Shown: positions 36,723 through 44,532 of the stretch, in pieces
Numbering within the stretch: the stretch's first letter is position 1
Layout of the letters: each line of letters opens with the position of its first letter
NCBI GenBank assembly: GCA_002280475.1
Contig: NCEB01000009.1
Span: 1 to 64,000 of the forward strand
Reading direction: 5' to 3'
DNA: 64,000 bases
Source: Brevundimonas subvibrioides
GTDB taxonomy: Bacteria > Pseudomonadota > Alphaproteobacteria > Caulobacterales > Caulobacteraceae
Program-made: the position numbers and the translations under genes
Notes under the pieces: model-generated
Seen by the model: only the letters and a program-made list of their open reading frames with translations
What the model was told of the DNA's origin: nothing
Databases searched by the model: none

Positions 36723-37721
36723 ATGATCCGGCTGGAAGGCGTGACCAAGCGCTATCGCAGCGCCGCGGGCGAGCGCGTGGCGCTGGACGCCATCGACCTG
36801 ACGGTGGGCCGGGGCCAGGTGTTCGGCGTGGTCGGGCGCTCGGGCGCGGGCAAGTCGACGCTGGTCCGAACCATCAACCGCCTGGAAACGCCGAACGCGG
36901 GCAAGGTCTTCGTCGGCGATCAGGAGATCACGGCGCTGAAGCCCGCCGCCCTGCGCGCGGCACGGCGGCGGATCGGGATGATCTTCCAGCATTTCAACCT
37001 GCTGAACGCCAAGACCATAGAAGAGAACGTGGCCTTCCCGCTTCGGCTGGAGGGGCGGCCGGACGTGGAGGTTCGAGCGAGGACGACCGAGCTGCTGGCG
37101 CGGCTGGGGTTGGCTGAGCATGCGAAGAAGCATCCGGCCCAGCTGTCGGGCGGGCAGAAGCAGAGGGTGGGTATCGCGCGGGCGCTCGCCTGCGGGCCCG
37201 AGGTCCTGCTGTGCGACGAGGCGACCAGCGCGCTGGACCCCGAGACGACGGACGAGATCCTGAGCCTGCTGGACGAGCTGAACCGCGAACTGGGCCTGAC
37301 CATCGTGCTGATCACCCACCAGATGGAGGTGGTCCGCCGCGTCTGCGACCGGGTCGCGGTGTTGAAGGACGGGCGCGTGGTGGAGGAGGGGGCGACGGCC
37401 GACGTCTTCCTGCATCCGAAGTCGCCCGTGACCCGATCCATGCTGGCGGAAGGCGAGGGGGGCGAGAGCTTCGACGCCTCCATCGTGCCGGTCGGCGGGC
37501 GGCTGGCGAAGCTGACGTTCCGGGGCACGGCGACCTATGAGCCCGAACTGAGCCGCGTCGCGCGGTCCGTCGGCGTGGATTATTCGATCCTGTCGGGACG
37601 GATCAGCCGCATCCGGGGCGAGCCCTATGGCCAGATGGTCGTGGCCTTCACCGGCGGCGACGCCGAGGCCGCGGTGGCGCGGCTGAGCGAACGGGGCGTG
37701 GTGGTGGAGGCGGTGTCGTGA
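36723..37721 (+). CDS. metN: Methionine ABC transporter ATP-binding protein
   Basis: 332 residues. Walker A is VGRSGAGKSTLVRTINRLE, the signature is AQLSGGQKQRVGIARALACG and Walker B is VLLCDEATSALDPETT. The C-terminal ~80 residues (FRGTATYEPELSRVARSVGV and on) are a NIL domain, which in MetN binds methionine and inhibits transport when it is plentiful. It starts one base after sufA. The metNIQ order is preserved, with a repeat between metN and metI. Confidence 0.95.
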   Translation: MIRLEGVTKRYRSAAGERVALDAIDLTVGRGQVFGVVGRSGAGKSTLVRTINRLETPNAGKVFVGDQEITALKPAALRAARRRIGMIFQHFNLLNAKTIEENVAFPLRLEGRPDVEVRARTTELLARLGLAEHAKKHPAQLSGGQKQRVGIARALACGPEVLLCDEATSALDPETTDEILSLLDELNRELGLTIVLITHQMEVVRRVCDRVAVLKDGRVVEEGATADVFLHPKSPVTRSMLAEGEGGESFDASIVPVGGRLAKLTFRGTATYEPELSRVARSVGVDYSILSGRISRIRGEPYGQMVVAFTGGDAEAAVARLSERGVVVEAVS

Positions 37722-37749
37722 GCCTCCTGTTCGTCGTTCAATCCAGTCT

Positions 37750-37858
37750 CGTCATCCTCGGGCTTGACCCGAGGATCGGACGCTCAGCGGACTGTGCTTT
37801 GGTTCCGTCGCACGAGCAGACGGACAATCCGGTCCTCGGGTCAAGCCCGAGGATGACG
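37750..37858. repeat. Palindromic repeat pair, family C, copy 3
   Basis: Arms 37750-37780 and 37828-37858 are family C arms in inverted orientation with 47 bases between. It lies between metN and metI and ends ten bases before the metI ATG, placing GACGGAG near the ribosome-binding position. Confidence 0.88.
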
Positions 37859-37868
37859 GAGTAAGGGT

Positions 37869-38531
37869 ATGGAGTTCTTCCAGAACGTCGATTGGCCCGA
37901 GATCGCGCGGGCCACGCGCGACACCCTGCTGATGCTCGGCGGGTCGATGGCCCTGACCGTGCTGTTCGGCATCCCGCTGGGCGTGCTGCTGTATCTGTCC
38001 GGCAAGGGGCGACTGGCGGCCAATCCGGTGCTGAACGGGGTGTTGTCGCTGATCGTCAACATCCTGAGGTCCGTGCCCTTCATCATCCTGCTGATCGTCA
38101 TGCTGCCGTTGACGGTGATCCTGGTCGGGACGTCGCTGGGCGTGGCCGGGGCGATCCCGCCGCTGGTGGTCGGAGCCGCGCCCTTCTACGCGCGCCTGGT
38201 CGAGACGGCGCTGCGGGAGGTCGACAAGGGCGTGGTCGAAGCCACCCAGGCCATGGGCGGCTCGACGTTCCAGATCGTGACCCGGGCCCTGCTGCCGGAG
38301 GCCATGTCGGGGATCGTCGCAGGCGCGACGGTCACGGCGATCGCCCTGGTCAGCTATACGGCCATGGCGGGCGTGGTGGGCGCGGGCGGTCTCGGCGACC
38401 TGGCTGTGCGGTTCGGCTATCAGCGGTTCCAGACCGACGTCATGGTCGTGACCGTAGTTTTGCTGCTGGTGCTCGTACAAATTCTGCAGATGCTCGGCGA
38501 CGCCCTGGTCGCTAGGGTCTCGCACCGCTGA
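37869..38531 (+). CDS. metI: Methionine ABC transporter permease
   Basis: 220 residues with about five membrane helices (TLLMLGGSMALTVLFGIPLG, VLNGVLSLIVNILRSVPFII, and others). The EAA coupling loop is TQAMGGSTFQIVTRALLPEA. The conserved end GAGGLGDLAVRFGYQRFQ with LGD is typical of MetI. It works with MetN and MetQ. Confidence 0.95.
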   Translation: MEFFQNVDWPEIARATRDTLLMLGGSMALTVLFGIPLGVLLYLSGKGRLAANPVLNGVLSLIVNILRSVPFIILLIVMLPLTVILVGTSLGVAGAIPPLVVGAAPFYARLVETALREVDKGVVEATQAMGGSTFQIVTRALLPEAMSGIVAGATVTAIALVSYTAMAGVVGAGGLGDLAVRFGYQRFQTDVMVVTVVLLLVLVQILQMLGDALVARVSHR

Positions 38532-38554
38532 TGTCCTAGCTCAAAGGCCCGCCC

Positions 38555-39355
38555 ATGCTTCGCCGCTCGCTCCTGATCGCCGCCGCTTCGATGATTCTCG
38601 CCGCCTGCGGGCAGGGGGCCGAGAAGGCCGACGGCACGGGGCCGCTGGTCGTGGGCGCGACGGCCGTCCCCCACGCGGAAATCCTGGAGTTCCTGGCTCC
38701 GTCTCTGGCCGAGGCCGGGACGCCGATCGAGGTGCGGGTGTTCAACGACTACGTCCAGCCCAATACCCAGCTGGTCGAGGGCGGGCTGGACGCCAACTAC
38801 TTCCAGACCAAGCCCTATCTGGACGAGTTCAACGCGGCGCGCGGCGCCACCCTGGTGACTGTGGCCGGCATCCACGTCGAGCCGCTGGGGGCCTACTCGC
38901 GGCGGTTCCAGACGCTGGCGGCCCTGCCGGACGGGGCCGATGTGGCCATTCCCAACGATGCGTCGTCGGTTGGGCGCTCGTTGATCCTGCTGCAGACGGC
39001 GGGACTGATCCGGCTGGCGGACCCGACGAACCCGTCTCAGAGTCTGCGCGACATCACCGAGAACCCCAAGAACCTGCGCTTCCGCGAGCTGGAATCCGCG
39101 ACCCTGCCGCGCGTGCTGGACCAGGTCGACATGGCCGTCATCAACACGAACTACGCCCTGGATGCCGGGCTGAACCCGCGCGAGGACGCGCTGACGATCG
39201 AGGGCGGCGACAGTCCCTATGTGAACTATCTGGTCACCCGCGCGGAGAACCAGAACGACCCGCGCGTTCAGGCGCTGGCCACGGCGCTGCGCAGTCAGGC
39301 GGTCAAGGACTTCATCGCCGAAAAGTATGATGGCGCGGTGATCCCGGCGAACTGA
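38555..39355 (+). CDS. metQ: Methionine-binding lipoprotein MetQ
   Basis: 266 residues. Lipoprotein signal with lipobox LAAC (MLRRSLLIAAASMILAACGQ). Family motifs are VVGATAVPHAEILEFLAPSL, VFNDYVQPNTQLVEGGLDAN, YFQTKPYLDEFN, DVAIPNDASSVGRSLILLQT and AVINTNYALDAGLNP. It delivers methionine to MetNI. The end FIAEKYDGAVIPAN is usual. Confidence 0.95.
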   Translation: MLRRSLLIAAASMILAACGQGAEKADGTGPLVVGATAVPHAEILEFLAPSLAEAGTPIEVRVFNDYVQPNTQLVEGGLDANYFQTKPYLDEFNAARGATLVTVAGIHVEPLGAYSRRFQTLAALPDGADVAIPNDASSVGRSLILLQTAGLIRLADPTNPSQSLRDITENPKNLRFRELESATLPRVLDQVDMAVINTNYALDAGLNPREDALTIEGGDSPYVNYLVTRAENQNDPRVQALATALRSQAVKDFIAEKYDGAVIPAN

Positions 39356-39385
39356 CCGCCTGATGTCCCGGGCAAGAGCGCCGGC

Positions 39386-39949
39386 CTAGCCGACCATGGC
39401 TTCCAGGCAGGCGGCCTTCTTGGCCTCGAGCGCGGGATCGCTGACCGCGTCGACCGAGGGTCTCAGGGCCGCAACGGTTTCCGCCTCGTCGCTGGCGCAG
39501 ACGGCCTGGGGCGACAGACGCTGACGGGCGGGCTCGAGCACCCGCAGGGTGGCGGTGGCGTCGGCGGCCAGGGCGGCCTTCAGCACCCCGTCCAGGGAGT
39601 CTGCGCTCGGTCCGGTGACTCCGGGCTCCAGGGCGGCGGCGACGCCCAGCCATGCCGGGTCTGCGGAGGCGATGCCTGACATGACCGTATTCCAGCGGGA
39701 CCGGGGCTGGTCGGAGCCAAGTTCCTCGATCGCGCCCGCCGGGCCGTTCAGCCCGACCAGATTGATCACCTCCTCCGCCGTCACGGCCGCGCCGCCTGAC
39801 CAATAGTCCTGAACCTCGGCGACATAGGCCTGGCTGATCGGCGATGGCGCAGCCGGCGCGGCGGGCTCGATCGAAGCGGCGGGCTCCTCCGGCTGGGAGC
39901 AGGCGGCGGCGATGGCGGCAATGGCGACGATGGACAGGCGACGGATCAT
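39386..39949 (-). CDS. Putative lipoprotein of unknown function
   Basis: 187 residues. A lipoprotein signal is seen: MIRRLSIVAIAAIAAACSQP with lipobox AAAC. An Ala/Pro-rich spacer is followed by an alpha-helical domain (YVAEVQDYWSGGAAVTAEEV, ATLRVLEPARQRLSPQAVCA, and the C-terminal EAKKAACLEAMVG) with two cysteines that might pair. No family is recognised. It is convergent with metQ and divergent from the ArsC-like gene. Confidence 0.7.
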   Translation of the reverse strand: MIRRLSIVAIAAIAAACSQPEEPAASIEPAAPAAPSPISQAYVAEVQDYWSGGAAVTAEEVINLVGLNGPAGAIEELGSDQPRSRWNTVMSGIASADPAWLGVAAALEPGVTGPSADSLDGVLKAALAADATATLRVLEPARQRLSPQAVCASDEAETVAALRPSVDAVSDPALEAKKAACLEAMVG

Positions 39950-40044
39950 GGACGGGTCTCTTGCGACGACGACCCGTGGTCTGCCGGGCCGGACATAAAG
40001 GTCCAGCCTTGCCGGACCCCACCGGGCAGTTCTATCCCCGCTTC

Positions 40045-40392
40045 ATGACACCGACACTGTATGGCATCCCCAACTGCGACACGGTCAAGAAGGCCCGGAC
40101 CTGGCTGGACCAGAACGGCCGCGCCTTTGTCTTTCACGACTACAAGAAGGCTGGCATCGACCGGCCGACGCTGGAGGGCTGGGTCCAGACCCATGGCTGG
40201 GAGACGGTGCTGAACCGTGCCGGCACCACCTTCCGCGCCCTGCCCGAGGCCGACCGCGCCGGGCTGGACGCCGACAAGGCCATCGCCCTGATGCTGGTCC
40301 AGCCCTCGATGATCAAGCGGCCGGTGCTCGACCTGGGCGTTCGCACGGTCGTCGGATTCAAGCCGGAGATCTATGCTGTGGCTTTCGGCTAG
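40045..40392 (+). CDS. ArsC/YffB-family reductase-like protein
   Basis: 115 residues, the length of YffB/Spx-type ArsC-fold proteins. It begins TPTLYGIPNCDTVKKARTWL, with one active-site cysteine, then FVFHDYKKAGIDRP, NRAGTTFRALPEADRAGLDA and MIKRPVLDLGVRTVVGFKPE. Arsenate reduction is not assured; YffB is a glutathione-dependent relative of unknown substrate. No ars genes are nearby. Confidence 0.9.
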   Translation: MTPTLYGIPNCDTVKKARTWLDQNGRAFVFHDYKKAGIDRPTLEGWVQTHGWETVLNRAGTTFRALPEADRAGLDADKAIALMLVQPSMIKRPVLDLGVRTVVGFKPEIYAVAFG

Positions 40393-40628
40393 CCTTGGAC
40401 GTCGGTGTCCGGCCGGTCGTGGCCGTCGGCGCGCTCGGTGATCCAGCTACCCTCCCTGTCCTCATATTCGATGTAGGCCGTCTGATCGGCGACCCGCTGT
40501 TCGCGGCTGGCTGCGACGGCGGCGGCGCGCGCGGCGTCGTGATTGGGGAAGGTCTCCGAGAAGGTGTCGCCGACCTTGTAGGCCCAGCCGCCGTCGTGCT
40601 CGACGATGCGATAGGTGACGTGGCTCAT
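40389..40628 (-). CDS. Small DUF2188-like protein
   Basis: 79 residues from an ATG with CAGGAG upstream. The pattern VTYRIVEHDGGWAYKVGDTF, with HDAARAAAVAASREQ and YIEYEDREGSWITE, is that of DUF2188, a small alpha/beta protein of unknown role. It converges on the ArsC-like gene with a 4-base overlap. Confidence 0.8.
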   Translation of the reverse strand: MSHVTYRIVEHDGGWAYKVGDTFSETFPNHDAARAAAVAASREQRVADQTAYIEYEDREGSWITERADGHDRPDTDVQG

Positions 40629-40720
40629 CGGGGCGCTCCTGAAGGGATGTTTCTCAGTCATAGATCGCACGTTCCGCCCCGCCGTGCACCCGCGAGCGAC
40701 GGTGGGGCGCAGGCGCTCGC

Positions 40721-41035
40721 CTATCGGATCGCGCGCAGACGCCCGGCCTCGGCCAACTGCTGCATCCGGGGGGCGGGCAGGGCGCGGTAGGCGAGGCGGC
40801 GCATCTCGGCCCGGCAGACCGAGACTTCACCCAGCCGATCGGGCGTGACGATCTCTATGCGGTCGCGGCAATAGTCGCGGCTGGCGGCATGGACGCGGCG
40901 GACGAACTCGTCCTGGCCGCTGTCGCGGGTGAAATCCAGATCGCCGATGGCGACACGCATTTCGGGCGCGGGGGCGGCCGCCTGGGCGGGGGACGAGGCC
41001 ACAAGGGTGGTGGCCAGGATCAGGGACGGGGACAT
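40721..41035 (-). CDS. UrcA-family secreted protein
   Basis: 104 residues with a signal peptide (SPSLILATTLVASSPAQAAA). The UrcA pattern follows: EMRVAIGDLDFTRDSGQDEF, VRRVHAASRDYC and SVCRAEMRRLAYRAL; the two cysteines probably pair. UrcA proteins are periplasmic, found in Caulobacterales and sphingomonads, with no known function. Confidence 0.85.
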   Translation of the reverse strand: MSPSLILATTLVASSPAQAAAPAPEMRVAIGDLDFTRDSGQDEFVRRVHAASRDYCRDRIEIVTPDRLGEVSVCRAEMRRLAYRALPAPRMQQLAEAGRLRAIR

Positions 41036-41259
41036 AAGGAAACTCCGATGACTATGGGCGGGATCGCCAATGCGTCAGAGCCGCCCGCCGTCGTCGCCGG
41101 ATGCGAAGCGTCGCATTAAGTTTCGTCCATCCACGACGGGCGTCGCCTTACGAAGAATTCATGTGCATCCGCGCATCCGCCGGGGCCCGTCGCCGCCTCT
41201 TGTGGTCATGAGGCCCGGGCATCAGGCTCGCGCCGTCAGGACAAACGAGGGGACCACCC

Positions 41260-41673
41260 ATGGAAGACTTCATTCCGATCTTCGCCATCTTCGCCGTGTT
41301 CGGCACCATCACGGCCATCATCGTCGGCCCCACCTATTTCAAATCGCGCGAGCGCCGCGAGATGCAGGCGACCGTTCGCGCCGCCATCGACAAGGGTCAG
41401 CCCCTGCCGCCCGAGGTCATCGAGGCCCTGAGCACCGAGGCGAGCAAGGGCGTTCCCAGCCGCACCCGCGACATCCGCCGGGGCATCATCTGGCTGGCGG
41501 TCGGTATTGGCATGGCGGCGTTCAGCCTCGTCAACGAGACCCTGGGACACCATGGCGACGACTGGAGCGACGGCCCCAACTTCGACGGCAGCCTGCTGGG
41601 CCTGTCGGCGATCCCGATCACGATCGGCCTGGCCTTCATCGTTTTGAGCTTCTTCAACAAGAACAAGGACTGA
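41260..41673 (+). CDS. DUF6249-type membrane protein
   Basis: 137 residues with two to three membrane helices (FIPIFAIFAVFGTITAIIVG, RGIIWLAVGIGMAAFSLV and LSAIPITIGLAFIVLSFF). A cytoplasmic basic loop (KSRERREMQATVRAAIDKGQ) sits between helices 1 and 2. Such proteins commonly precede an ECF sigma-factor gene in this group, as here, and may be part of the same stress locus. Function is unknown. Confidence 0.8.
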   Translation: MEDFIPIFAIFAVFGTITAIIVGPTYFKSRERREMQATVRAAIDKGQPLPPEVIEALSTEASKGVPSRTRDIRRGIIWLAVGIGMAAFSLVNETLGHHGDDWSDGPNFDGSLLGLSAIPITIGLAFIVLSFFNKNKD

Positions 41674-41719
41674 GCCGCGGCTGGCCAAATCTCTCAGAAG
41701 AGTTGGGGGAATATCTGTC

Positions 41720-42298
41720 ATGGCCCAGTCCCTATTGGCCAAATCGCTGAAGGATCGGCACGACGTGGAGCTGGCGGCCCTGGCGGCCGCCGGCGGCCGG
41801 CGCGAGTTCGGCGAGCTGGCGCGTCGCCACGGCTCCGCGGTGCGCGGCCTGCTGCGGCGGATGGGGGCGCAACCCTCGGAAGCCGATGACGTGGCCCAGG
41901 ACGCCTTCCTGCAGGCGTTCGAGAAATGCGCCGAGTTCCGGGGCGAGGGTACCTTCGCCGCCTGGGTCAAGCGCATCGCCGCGCGCCTGTATCTGAAGCG
42001 CAAGGCCAGGAACGCCCGCTATGTCGCCGAGCTGGAGCCCGAACAGGCCGAAGGCGTGGCGGCTCCGGACACGGCGGGTCACGTCGACCTGGACGAGGCG
42101 CTGAAAAGCCTCAGCGAAGTCGAGCGTCTGTGTGTCTCCCTGTGTCACGGCGCGGGGCTGTCTCATCCCGAGATCGCCTCCGCCATGAATCTGCCGCTTG
42201 GAACGGTGAAGTCTCATGTCAAACGTGGTCTGGATAAACTCCGCGCCCGGCTTTCGCCGGATGGGGAACGATCGGGGAGGGCGGCCCATGTCTTCTGA
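41720..42298 (+). CDS. ECF-type RNA polymerase sigma factor
   Basis: 192 residues. Region 2 is in EADDVAQDAFLQAFEKCAEF with TFAAWVKRIAARLYLKRKAR. Region 4 is in LSEVERLCVSLCHGAGLSHP with EIASAMNLPLGTVKSHVKRG, a typical helix-turn-helix. It overlaps a downstream membrane protein gene that could be its anti-sigma factor. Target genes cannot be named; an autoregulatory promoter was not identified. Confidence 0.92.
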   Translation: MAQSLLAKSLKDRHDVELAALAAAGGRREFGELARRHGSAVRGLLRRMGAQPSEADDVAQDAFLQAFEKCAEFRGEGTFAAWVKRIAARLYLKRKARNARYVAELEPEQAEGVAAPDTAGHVDLDEALKSLSEVERLCVSLCHGAGLSHPEIASAMNLPLGTVKSHVKRGLDKLRARLSPDGERSGRAAHVF

Positions 42299-42707
42299 CG
42301 AATTCGATCCGATGATCGAGCGGCTGTTCGCCCGCTCGCCGCAGATGGCCGACGCCCCGCTGTTCGCGGCGGGCGTGGAGGCCAAACTCCAGTCGTCCAG
42401 CCGGGTCCGGACCGTCGCCCTGACGGTCGCGGGTCTGATCGGGGGCGTCATCGCCGTGCGCGAATCGACCAATGTCAGCTTCACCCTGTCCGACGCCCAG
42501 GCCCCCGTGGCCGGTCGCGCCATCGGCCAGGGCATCCAGAGCGCCAGCCTGAACGTTCAGGAAGCGGTCGGCTCGGGCCTGGCGCAGTTCGGTCTGGCCG
42601 ATCTGTCGCTTGGGTCGATGGGCGGGATGCAGCTGTTCTGGCTGGCCGCCGGGGCGTTGATCGCGCTCGCCGCCGCGGGCGTGATGAAGTTGTCCCAGGA
42701 GGTCTGA
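42288..42707 (+). CDS. Membrane protein, candidate anti-sigma partner
   Basis: 139 residues, ATG with GGGGAGG upstream, starting inside the sigma-factor gene. A short cytoplasmic N-terminus (DEFDPMIERLFARSPQMADA) is followed by a helix at ~43-58 (VRTVALTVAGLIGGVIAV) and a C-terminal helix (LFWLAAGALIALAAAGVM). There is no HxxxCxxC zinc motif of ZAS anti-sigma factors. Position suggests an anti-sigma role; sequence does not prove it. Confidence 0.65.
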   Translation: MSSDEFDPMIERLFARSPQMADAPLFAAGVEAKLQSSSRVRTVALTVAGLIGGVIAVRESTNVSFTLSDAQAPVAGRAIGQGIQSASLNVQEAVGSGLAQFGLADLSLGSMGGMQLFWLAAGALIALAAAGVMKLSQEV

Positions 42708-42733
42708 TCGTGTCGAGGGGGTTCTTTCCCTCT

Positions 42734-42765
42734 CCGCTCATCCCCGCTTTCGCGGGGATGAGCGG
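42734..42765. repeat. Palindromic repeat, family D, single hairpin
   Basis: A perfect 14-base stem (CCGCTCATCCCCGC / GCGGGGATGAGCGG) with a 4-base loop TTTC. It matches one arm of the family D repeat at 23231-23260. It follows the sigma/anti-sigma pair and precedes panB, and could end transcription or stabilise the 3' end; no T-run is present. Confidence 0.88.
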
Positions 42766-42808
42766 AAATGATAGAAGACCCGGCTGATCGGCAGCCGAGT
42801 ATTGAATC

Positions 42809-43645
42809 ATGTCCAAGCAGACGAACGATGCCACACGTCGGTTGGCCGCCCCCGACATCATGAAGCGGAAAGGCGGGGAGCCGATCGTCTGCCTGACCGC
42901 CTATGACGCGCCCACGGCCGCGCTTCTGGACGATCATTGCGACCTGCTGCTGGTCGGCGACAGCGTCGGCATGGTGGTGCACGGCCTGCCCAACACCGTG
43001 GGCGTCACGCTGGAGATGATGATCCTGCACGGGCAAGCGGTCATGCGCGGGTCCCGCCGGGCCATGGTCGTCATCGACATGCCGTTCGGCAGCTATGAGG
43101 GCGGCAAGGAAATCGCCTATGAGAACTGCGCGCGGGTGATGAAGGAGACCGGGGCGCAGGCGGTGAAACTGGAGAGCGGACCCACCGTGCCCCAGACCAT
43201 CGAATATCTGGTCCAGCGCGGTATTCCGGTGATGGGCCACGTTGGCTTGCGTCCCCAGGCGGTGCTGACCGAGGGGGCGTTCAAGGCCAAGGGCAAGACC
43301 GACGACGAGCGCCTGCGCGTCATCGCCGAGGCCGAGGCCACCGCCGACGCGGGCGCCTTCGCCATCGTGGTCGAGGGCACGGCCGAGCCGGTCGCGGCCG
43401 AGATCACCCGATCCATCGACAAGCCGACCATCGGCATCGGGGCCTCGGCCGCCTGCGACGGCCAGATTCTGGTGACGCCCGACATGCTGGGCCTGTTCGA
43501 CTGGACGCCAAAATTCGTGCGTCGCTACGCCGACCTGAGGGGCGAGATCGACCGGGCGGTCGCGGGCTATGCCGCCGATGTTCGCGCCCGCCGTTTTCCT
43601 GCCGAAGTCGAGACCTACTTCTCGAAAAAGCCCGCCGCGACCTGA
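42809..43645 (+). CDS. panB: 3-methyl-2-oxobutanoate hydroxymethyltransferase
   Basis: 278 residues. The first committed step to pantothenate. Motifs are [87 protein letters not shown] and [20 protein letters not shown]. Metal and substrate residues of these blocks are intact. panC is not in the window. Confidence 0.97.
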   Translation: MSKQTNDATRRLAAPDIMKRKGGEPIVCLTAYDAPTAALLDDHCDLLLVGDSVGMVVHGLPNTVGVTLEMMILHGQAVMRGSRRAMVVIDMPFGSYEGGKEIAYENCARVMKETGAQAVKLESGPTVPQTIEYLVQRGIPVMGHVGLRPQAVLTEGAFKAKGKTDDERLRVIAEAEATADAGAFAIVVEGTAEPVAAEITRSIDKPTIGIGASAACDGQILVTPDMLGLFDWTPKFVRRYADLRGEIDRAVAGYAADVRARRFPAEVETYFSKKPAAT

Positions 43646-43744
43646 GGTCCGTCTTCCTGACGGACAGCGTTGCGGGCGCGGGGTCGAACCTCTAGGGTCC
43701 GCGCCGATTGGCTTTTCAGCGTTTTTTCCGGGGCGGCGTTTCAC

Positions 43745-44512
43745 GTGACTGATGTCTTCGAAGAGGTCGAGGAGGAGATTCGCTCCGAACGCCTCAAGCG
43801 CCTCGCGCGCCAGTGGCTGCCCATCGTCGGCGGCATCCTCGCCGTCGCCCTGATCGCGGCCCTGGCCTGGTGGGGCTGGCAGGCGATGCAGACCGGCCGC
43901 GCCCATGACGCCTCGGTCGCCTATCAGCGCGGGCTCGAGGCCCTGCAGACCGGCAATCAGGCGGGGGCCGAGAGCGCCTTCACCGAAGCCGCCGAAAAGG
44001 GCAATGGCGCCTACAAGGCCCTGGCCCTGCAGCAGCGCGCCGGCATCGCCGTCGCCGCCAACCGCATCCCCGACGCCATCGCCCTGTTCGATCAAGCGGC
44101 AGACGCCGCGGGCGATCCGATTCTGGCCGACCCGGCCCGGTTCAAGGCGGCGTTGCTGGTAATGGACACCGGCACGCTGGACGAGATCGAGACCCGGCTG
44201 GAGCCCCTGACCGAGGAGGGCCGTCCGATGCGCCCCTTCGCCCAGGAGGCCCTGGGTCTGGCGCGCCTCCAGTTTGGCCAGCCCGCCGAGGCGCGCGAGC
44301 TGTTCACCCTGCTGACCCTCGGCCAGGACGTGCCCGAAGCCGTGCGCCAGCGCGCCCAGGCGGCCATCGGCCTGATCGACAGCGAGACGGCCGCCGGCAT
44401 CGCTGCCATCGTCGCCGCCCAGCAGGTCAACCCGCCAGCGCCGGTTCTGCAAGGTCCGCCCGTCGGCGAAACGGCCCCGGCTCAGGCCCCGGCCGAGGCG
44501 CCTGCCCCGTGA
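43745..44512 (+). CDS. YfgM-like membrane-anchored TPR protein
   Basis: 255 residues from a GTG (VTDVFEEVEEEIRSERLKRL). One membrane helix, QWLPIVGGILAVALIAALAW, is followed by a periplasmic TPR-type domain (DASVAYQRGLEALQTGNQAG, NGAYKALALQQRAGIAVAAN) and a Pro/Ala tail. The gene sits before bamB and der, as yfgM does in E. coli; YfgM is a chaperone-network partner of the Sec translocon and PpiD. The stop overlaps the GTG of the bamB open frame. Confidence 0.85.
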   Translation: MTDVFEEVEEEIRSERLKRLARQWLPIVGGILAVALIAALAWWGWQAMQTGRAHDASVAYQRGLEALQTGNQAGAESAFTEAAEKGNGAYKALALQQRAGIAVAANRIPDAIALFDQAADAAGDPILADPARFKAALLVMDTGTLDEIETRLEPLTEEGRPMRPFAQEALGLARLQFGQPAEARELFTLLTLGQDVPEAVRQRAQAAIGLIDSETAAGIAAIVAAQQVNPPAPVLQGPPVGETAPAQAPAEAPAP

Positions 44513-44532
44513 GTTTCGAGACCGGAGTTCGG

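Noticed and set aside
42557-44452. 631-codon minus-strand frame opposite panB and the YfgM-like gene
   Set aside because: Spans two real genes on the other strand without its own motifs.
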